A DNA stretch of 64,000 bases, from NCBI RefSeq assembly GCF_011605345.1, contig NZ_JAAOXM010000004.1, positions 248,001-312,000 of the forward strand. The letters are read 5' to 3'. The stretch's first letter is position 1. Each line of letters begins with the position of its first letter. The position numbers and the translations under genes were made by a program. The notes beneath the pieces were generated by a model. The model did not search any database. It saw nothing but the letters and a program-made list of their open reading frames with translations, and was not told the origin of the DNA. This document shows positions 59,284 to 64,000 of this stretch, one piece after another. The stretch comes from Burkholderia sp. D-99. Its GTDB lineage: Bacteria; Pseudomonadota; Gammaproteobacteria; Burkholderiales; Burkholderiaceae.

Positions 59284-61624
59284 GCACGACGCGGCGTGGG
59301 CAGCCGGATGGCGCGCGGTGCTGCTGCTCCTGGTGGCACTGGCCGTCACCTGCGCGACGGCCCGCGCGGCATCGACACCGAACCCTGCGCAGCTGGAAGC
59401 CGTGTCGGTGTTCGAAGACGCGAGCACGACGATGACCGCCGACCAGGTCGCTGCTCGTCAGGCCGACCGGTCGCACGATGCATCGACGACAACCGCGCGC
59501 TCGTTCAATATCGCGTTCTCGCGGTCGGCATGGTGGGTTCGCGCGACGCTGACCAACCGTGACAGCGCCGCACGTTCGCTGGTGCTGGTGATTCGCGACG
59601 CGCGCGTCGACCGGGCCGACTTCTATGTCGGCCAGAACGACCGGTGGACGCTCGACAACCGCTTCCCGGCCGCCGACGCCGGTGGTGGTAATGCCGGGCC
59701 GCCATCGCGCTACCCGGCACTCGACGTCACGCTACCCGCCGGCGCAAGCATCCCCGTGCTGATCCGCGTCACGTCGCGCAAGGAAATGCGGCTCGCGCCG
59801 GCCGCATTCACTCACGCAGCATGGGATGCGCTGGAACGGCGCGCGACGATGTGGGACTTCGGTTTCTTCGGCGGGCTGCTCGCGCTCGTGTGGTGCGCGC
59901 TGCTGATCGGGTTCTTTTCGCGCAGCGGCGTGTTCTACGTCCTGGCCGGGCTTGCGCTGGGCACGACGCTGTTCGAGGCGACCTACCGCGGCTATACGGC
60001 GATGGCGCTGCCGCCCGCGCTGCGCGAGTGGTCGGCGCGCGGCGAAATCATCTCCGTGTACCTGGCGATCGCCTGCTTCATCGTCTTCATCCTGACGGTC
60101 GCCCGGCGCGAACAGGCCAGGCTGCCGCTGCGCGCGGTCTACATGGTTTTCCTCGCGCTCGAGTTCATCGGCATGGCGGGCGCCGCAAGCGGCGACCTGC
60201 TGACCTTCACGTGGTTCTGCCTGCGGCTGAACGCGGTGCTGGGGATCGTCAACATCAGCCTCGCACTGTTGCTCGCCGTCCGCCGGACCCCCACCGGCCG
60301 CGTGATGCTGATCGCGATCGCGTTCGCCACCTTCAACATGCTGATCCGCGTGCTTGACGGCATGGACGCGCTGCCGCCGGTGCTGTCCTGGCTCAAGTCC
60401 GACATCTATCCGAACCCCGTCATCGCGGTCATCGGGCTCGCCACGCACCTGCTGGTGCTGGCCGCGTGGATCCACCACGTGGGCCGTCAGCGCACCGAGG
60501 CACGCAAGCGGCTCGAACACTGGCAGCTCACCGAACAGGATCGCCTGCGCGACGAAGTCGCACGCCGCACGCTCGCGCTCAACGACGCGCTGCAGCAGGT
60601 CACCACCCACATGCAGCAGAAGATCGAGACGCTCGGCTATGTCAGCCACGACCTGCGCGCGCCGCTGTCCACGATCAACGGTTACGCGAAGCTGCTGCTG
60701 CAAGGCGCGACGCACGGCCAGGCGCGGCTGATCCGCTCGATCGATCGCAGCATCCGCTACCAGCTCACGCTGATCGATGAACTGCTCGCGTTCACGAAGG
60801 CCGAGCTGCAGCCGCTCGGCGTGTCGCCGGACGCGACCGACCTGCCCGGCCTGCTCGACGACATCGGCCACTATGCCCTCGCGCTGTGCGCGCAGCAGGA
60901 CAACCGGTTCGTGTACCGGCCGGCCACGCCGCTGCCGCGCACGATGTCGATCGACGGGATGCGGCTGCAGCAGGTGCTGCTGAACCTGCTGTCCAACGCA
61001 TCGAAGTTCACGCGCGACGGCACGGTCACGCTGTCGATTCACGCCGCGCGCGAAGGCGACACATGGCGCCTGCGGTTCGAAGTGGCCGATACGGGTATCG
61101 GGATCGACATCAGCGGAAACCGCGACATCTTCCGCGCGTACCAGCAGGTGCAGGCCGTCAACGGCGGCACCGGGCTCGGCCTGTTCATCGCGCAGCGCAT
61201 CGTCGGCGCGATGGGCGGCGAGCTGGCCGTCGCCAGCCAGCCGGGCATCGGCACGGCGTTCTCGTTCGCGATCGTTGCGCCGGCCGTCGGGCATGCAGTC
61301 GTGCCGGCATCGGAACTCGTGCGGCGGTTTCATCCGGCGGACGATGTCGCGCCGGGCGGCGCCGCTCCCGCGATGGGCTGCCCGCCCGACGATGCACTCG
61401 ACGAGCTGATCCTGTTTGCCGGCAACGGGCAGCTCACCGATATCGAGGAATGGCTCGGGCAGTATGCGGACGAGCAGGACTACGCGGCCTTCGTGCAGGC
61501 GGTGCGCGAGCATCTCGATACGCTGGACCTGCACGCGATCGGGAAGCTGGCCGGCGCGCTGAAACGTGCGCGCGACGCGGCTGCAACGGATGACGCGGAG
61601 ACAGACGCGGCCGGGCCGGCCTGA
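59276..61624 (+). CDS. Sensor histidine kinase with 7TMR-DISM input
   Basis: 782 residues. A signal peptide (AAWAAGWRAVLLLLVALAVTCATARA) is followed by a periplasmic 7TMR-DISMED2 beta domain (VFEDASTTMTADQV, WWVRATLTNRDSAARSLVLVI) to about residue 180. Seven transmembrane helices follow (about 195-410), then a coiled linker. HisKA has His458 in YVSHDLRAPLSTINGY; the ATPase domain has NLLSNASKFT (N box), VADTGIGID (G1) and GGTGLGLFIAQR (G2). No receiver is present; the last 90 residues resemble a helical bundle. It would sense a carbohydrate-like or other periplasmic ligand and phosphorylate the coupled regulator. Confidence 0.93.
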   Translation: MRRHDAAWAAGWRAVLLLLVALAVTCATARAASTPNPAQLEAVSVFEDASTTMTADQVAARQADRSHDASTTTARSFNIAFSRSAWWVRATLTNRDSAARSLVLVIRDARVDRADFYVGQNDRWTLDNRFPAADAGGGNAGPPSRYPALDVTLPAGASIPVLIRVTSRKEMRLAPAAFTHAAWDALERRATMWDFGFFGGLLALVWCALLIGFFSRSGVFYVLAGLALGTTLFEATYRGYTAMALPPALREWSARGEIISVYLAIACFIVFILTVARREQARLPLRAVYMVFLALEFIGMAGAASGDLLTFTWFCLRLNAVLGIVNISLALLLAVRRTPTGRVMLIAIAFATFNMLIRVLDGMDALPPVLSWLKSDIYPNPVIAVIGLATHLLVLAAWIHHVGRQRTEARKRLEHWQLTEQDRLRDEVARRTLALNDALQQVTTHMQQKIETLGYVSHDLRAPLSTINGYAKLLLQGATHGQARLIRSIDRSIRYQLTLIDELLAFTKAELQPLGVSPDATDLPGLLDDIGHYALALCAQQDNRFVYRPATPLPRTMSIDGMRLQQVLLNLLSNASKFTRDGTVTLSIHAAREGDTWRLRFEVADTGIGIDISGNRDIFRAYQQVQAVNGGTGLGLFIAQRIVGAMGGELAVASQPGIGTAFSFAIVAPAVGHAVVPASELVRRFHPADDVAPGGAAPAMGCPPDDALDELILFAGNGQLTDIEEWLGQYADEQDYAAFVQAVREHLDTLDLHAIGKLAGALKRARDAAATDDAETDAAGPA

Positions 61625-61989
61625 TCGCAACCGGGCACGCAGCTTCGGAGCGAATCCGCTTACCTGAACGCGCGGTGAAAGCGCGCAGAAAGAAACCAGT
61701 CACGCGGCGCTCCCGCGCCGGTACCCATCGCCGTTCACGCCGTCTTGCTCAAAATAGCGGCGGGATCGGACGCACACGAGCGGCGTGCCGTTCCATCGGG
61801 AATGTGCGAGCCGGCAATCGTTCGACTGACGAACCGGCTTCGACAGCCCCGTCCGTCCGCACACGTTTGCGCCGCTTCCGCACCGATTCGTTTCCCGTGC
61901 AGACCTCGATTTCGTTGCCAACCTGCCGTTAACCCGGGTTTCAGCGCAGCCCGGTTCATCGCCCCGGTCTTCCCCCACGAGCGCGTAGC
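61625..61989. other. Gene-free stretch upstream of the diguanylate cyclase
   Basis: About 365 bases in the same direction as both flanking genes, so the cyclase may have its own promoter. No motif or frame of note. Confidence 0.3.
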
Positions 61990-63510
61990 ATGCCCGCATC
62001 CACTTCCATCGAGAAAATCGCCGACTGGGCGGGACGAAACCACCTTGTCGTCGGCGCGCTCGGCACACTGATGTCGCTTGCGGCGCTGGGCCTCAGCGCG
62101 ATGACGCTCTGGGCCGCGAGAAGCGAAGTCGTCGAGCACGCGCACGAAACCTCGCGCAACGTCGCCGCCGTGCTGGTCAGCGAGATCGCGCGGACCGTCG
62201 AGACGTCCAACAACGCGCTGATCGCGCTCGCCGCCGATCTCGGCAAGCCGGCGGTGCGGCGCATGGACGCCGGGCTGCGGCACGACCTGCTGTTCCAGCG
62301 CGCCGCCGCGCAATACGTGACCGGGATGGGCGTGACGGACCAGGGCGGCCAGCTGATCGACGCGTGCTGCGGCCCGTCCCACCACTGGAACTTCGGCGAT
62401 CGCGACTATTTCAAGGTTCATCGCGACTCGCCGAATGTCGGCCTTTACGTTTCCGAGGCCTATCGCGCGCGCTCGCGCGGCGGCACGGCATCCATCGCGC
62501 TGTCCCGGCGCATCGAACGGCCCGACCACACGTTCAGCGGGATCGCGGTGGTCGCGATCGACCTCACGTATTTCGATCAGCTGCTGTCACGGCTGAACGT
62601 CGGGCAGTACGGCATCAGCGCAATCCTGCGCGCGGACGGCACCATCCTGGCCCGCAACCCGCCGGTGAGCGATCACCAGATGATCCGCCTGACTCGGTCG
62701 AAAACCTTCGATCGCATGCTGAACCAGGATGCGGGATTCTATGCGGCCTACTCGCGCATCGACGGGACCTTGCGGCTGTATACGTTCCAGCGGGTACCCG
62801 GTACGCCGCTGATCGCGGTCGTCGCCCCTGCCGAACGCGACGTGCTGGCCGATTTCATCCGCATGTCATGGTCGGTCGGCATATCGGCGTCGATCATCTG
62901 CGCGCTCTTCTGCACGGTCGTCTGGCTGCTCGCCTTCGCGTTGCGGGACAACCTTCGCAAGCAGACGCTGCTGACCGGTCTCACCCGCACCGATCCGCTG
63001 ACCGGCCTGCACAACCGCCGCGCGCTCGACGCCGCGCTGGCCGACGAATGGGCGCGGCTCCAGCGCGGCCACGACGGCAGCCTGTCCGTACTGTTCATCG
63101 ACGCCGACCACTTCAAGCAGTACAACGACCGATACGGGCATGCGCAAGGCGACATCGCGCTCCGGTTCCTGGCCGAATGCATCCGCGCGCACACGCAGCG
63201 GCGCGGCGATCTCGCCGTGCGTTACGGCGGCGAGGAATTCGTCGCGGTGTTGCCGGATACCGACGAAAACGGCGCCTCGCAAGTGGCGGAGGCCATTCGC
63301 CGGGACGTGGAAAGCAACCGGCTCGACGGATTTGCCGAGCCGGTTCCCCCTTTTACGGTGAGCATCGGCTGCGCGACCGCCCGCCCTGCGTACCCGTCTT
63401 CCATCGACGCGCTGTCGCGTCAGGCGGACGTCGCGCTGTACACCGCCAAGCGCCATGGACGCAACCGGGTCTGCCAGGCACCGGCGGAGCTGCACGAGCA
63501 TGCGGCCTGA
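61990..63510 (+). CDS. Membrane diguanylate cyclase (dCACHE-GGDEF)
   Basis: 506 residues. Transmembrane helix near 20-43, a periplasmic double-CACHE sensor (about 45-285; WNFGDRDYFKVHRDSPNVGLYVSE, ATRSR-type strands, GISAILRADGTILARNP), a second helix near 295-318, then the GGDEF domain. The active motif is GGEEF at 413-417, and the inhibitory site R404-x-x-D407 lies exactly five residues before it, so product inhibition is expected. LSVLFIDADHFKQYNDRYGH supplies the metal Asp. It makes cyclic di-GMP in response to a periplasmic ligand, consistent with control of adhesion next door. Confidence 0.94.
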   Translation: MPASTSIEKIADWAGRNHLVVGALGTLMSLAALGLSAMTLWAARSEVVEHAHETSRNVAAVLVSEIARTVETSNNALIALAADLGKPAVRRMDAGLRHDLLFQRAAAQYVTGMGVTDQGGQLIDACCGPSHHWNFGDRDYFKVHRDSPNVGLYVSEAYRARSRGGTASIALSRRIERPDHTFSGIAVVAIDLTYFDQLLSRLNVGQYGISAILRADGTILARNPPVSDHQMIRLTRSKTFDRMLNQDAGFYAAYSRIDGTLRLYTFQRVPGTPLIAVVAPAERDVLADFIRMSWSVGISASIICALFCTVVWLLAFALRDNLRKQTLLTGLTRTDPLTGLHNRRALDAALADEWARLQRGHDGSLSVLFIDADHFKQYNDRYGHAQGDIALRFLAECIRAHTQRRGDLAVRYGGEEFVAVLPDTDENGASQVAEAIRRDVESNRLDGFAEPVPPFTVSIGCATARPAYPSSIDALSRQADVALYTAKRHGRNRVCQAPAELHEHAA

Positions 63511-63599
63511 AAGCGCGTATCGATGCGTGCGTTGACGCCGCGCATCCGGCGCACGCGCGCTGGATCGCTAGACGCCCGGGGGGAACACCGGCTGGTGCG

Positions 63600-63929
63600 T
63601 CAGCGCGCACCAGTACGGACAGTCTCGCTCATCGCATCGGCAGATCGCTCCGCTCGCTCGACGAGGCGTGTCAGCCGCATGATGTCGGACAGCGCGAACT
63701 CGCTCGCGTCGGGCCTCGGCCGGCCCAGCTCGTCCGCCATGCGCGTCGCGAACGCAAGCGCTTCGGCGCGCTCGCGCAGCAGCGCACGCAGTGCGTCCGC
63801 GACAACGCGGCGGTCGCGCGGATCCCCGAGACCGAGTATCGGCCCGTGATCCTGTCCTGCGTCCGGCGTCGCGAGCGGCACGGCCGCCGCCTTCACGATG
63901 CGTGGCACGGGAACCGTGTTCCGTTTCAT
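63600..63929 (-). CDS. Hypothetical protein
   Basis: 109 residues from the ATG at 63929, chosen because GGGGGAAAGGG directly precedes it. The N-terminus is MKRNTVPVPRIVKAAAVPLATPDAG; the rest is helical and charged (RRVVADALRALLRERAEALAFATRMADELG, FALSDIMRLTRLVERAERSADAMSE), possibly a coiled coil. No family recognised. It converges with the diguanylate cyclase. Confidence 0.55.
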   Translation of the reverse strand: MKRNTVPVPRIVKAAAVPLATPDAGQDHGPILGLGDPRDRRVVADALRALLRERAEALAFATRMADELGRPRPDASEFALSDIMRLTRLVERAERSADAMSETVRTGAR

Positions 63930-64000
63930 CCCTTTCCCCCGTTGATCGGCGACCGGCATCGCGTCACCGCCGGTTCGACCGCGACACCACGTCGATCCAC

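Noticed and set aside
59732..61630. 632-codon minus-strand open frame opposite the histidine kinase
   Set aside because: Antisense shadow; all kinase motifs are on the plus strand.

Overview
The window reads as a high-GC betaproteobacterial chromosome, most likely a Burkholderia of the cepacia-complex type and probably one of its secondary replicons. This is inferred from codon use and from gene families typical of the genus: a giant tandem UvrA, an ESPR-type trimeric autotransporter, GlxA and HxlR regulators, and a caa3 oxidase cluster. No rRNA, tRNA, CRISPR array or integrase was recognised.

Layout. 1-12.6 kb is accessory and regulatory: the tail of a metallo-beta-lactamase-fold hydrolase, a divergent DUF2867/HxlR pair, an LprI-like protein, a minus-strand run of unfamiliar genes (2.5-6.5 kb), an SDR / Tat-exported DJ-1 / SnoaL run facing a GlxA-type regulator, and an ArsR-SRPBCC operon. 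13-21.3 kb carries a lone pstS, another DJ-1 protein, an alginate-lyase-like lipoprotein, two IS66 scars around a 148-aa gene, rhlE, a solute-binding-like protein without a signal peptide, and an AraC-GyrI regulator. 21.7-30.1 kb is one minus-strand block: TonB receptor, 2OG-Fe(II) oxygenase, cyclodipeptide synthase (XYP type), MFS exporter, TonB receptor. It looks like a biosynthesis, export and uptake cluster for a modified cyclodipeptide, possibly a metal chelator.

30.9-36.8 kb is a 1,964-residue UvrA with four ATPase modules, preceded by a textbook LexA box. 37.3-44.2 kb is an island of lower GC than its neighbours. It starts with an IS30 scar and ends with a frameshifted gene. Its core is a tightly coupled three-gene operon: a CHC2 zinc-finger/TOPRIM primase-like protein, a 1,074-aa reverse transcriptase with YVDD, and a stand-alone nitrilase-fold protein. 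This resembles RT-nitrilase defence systems (DRT type 1) but is split into separate genes with a primase-like partner added. It is the best candidate here for an undescribed system.

44.3-49.4 kb encodes a caa3-type cytochrome c oxidase plus a Tat-exported high-potential iron-sulfur protein, a plausible electron donor. 50-52.3 kb holds small genes. 52.4-57.0 kb is a 1,545-aa trimeric autotransporter adhesin followed closely by a BamE/SmpA-like lipoprotein. After a 1.4-kb gene-free stretch come a response regulator (receiver plus AraC HTH), a 7TMR-DISM histidine kinase overlapping it, and a membrane diguanylate cyclase. This neighbourhood fits surface attachment and its control.
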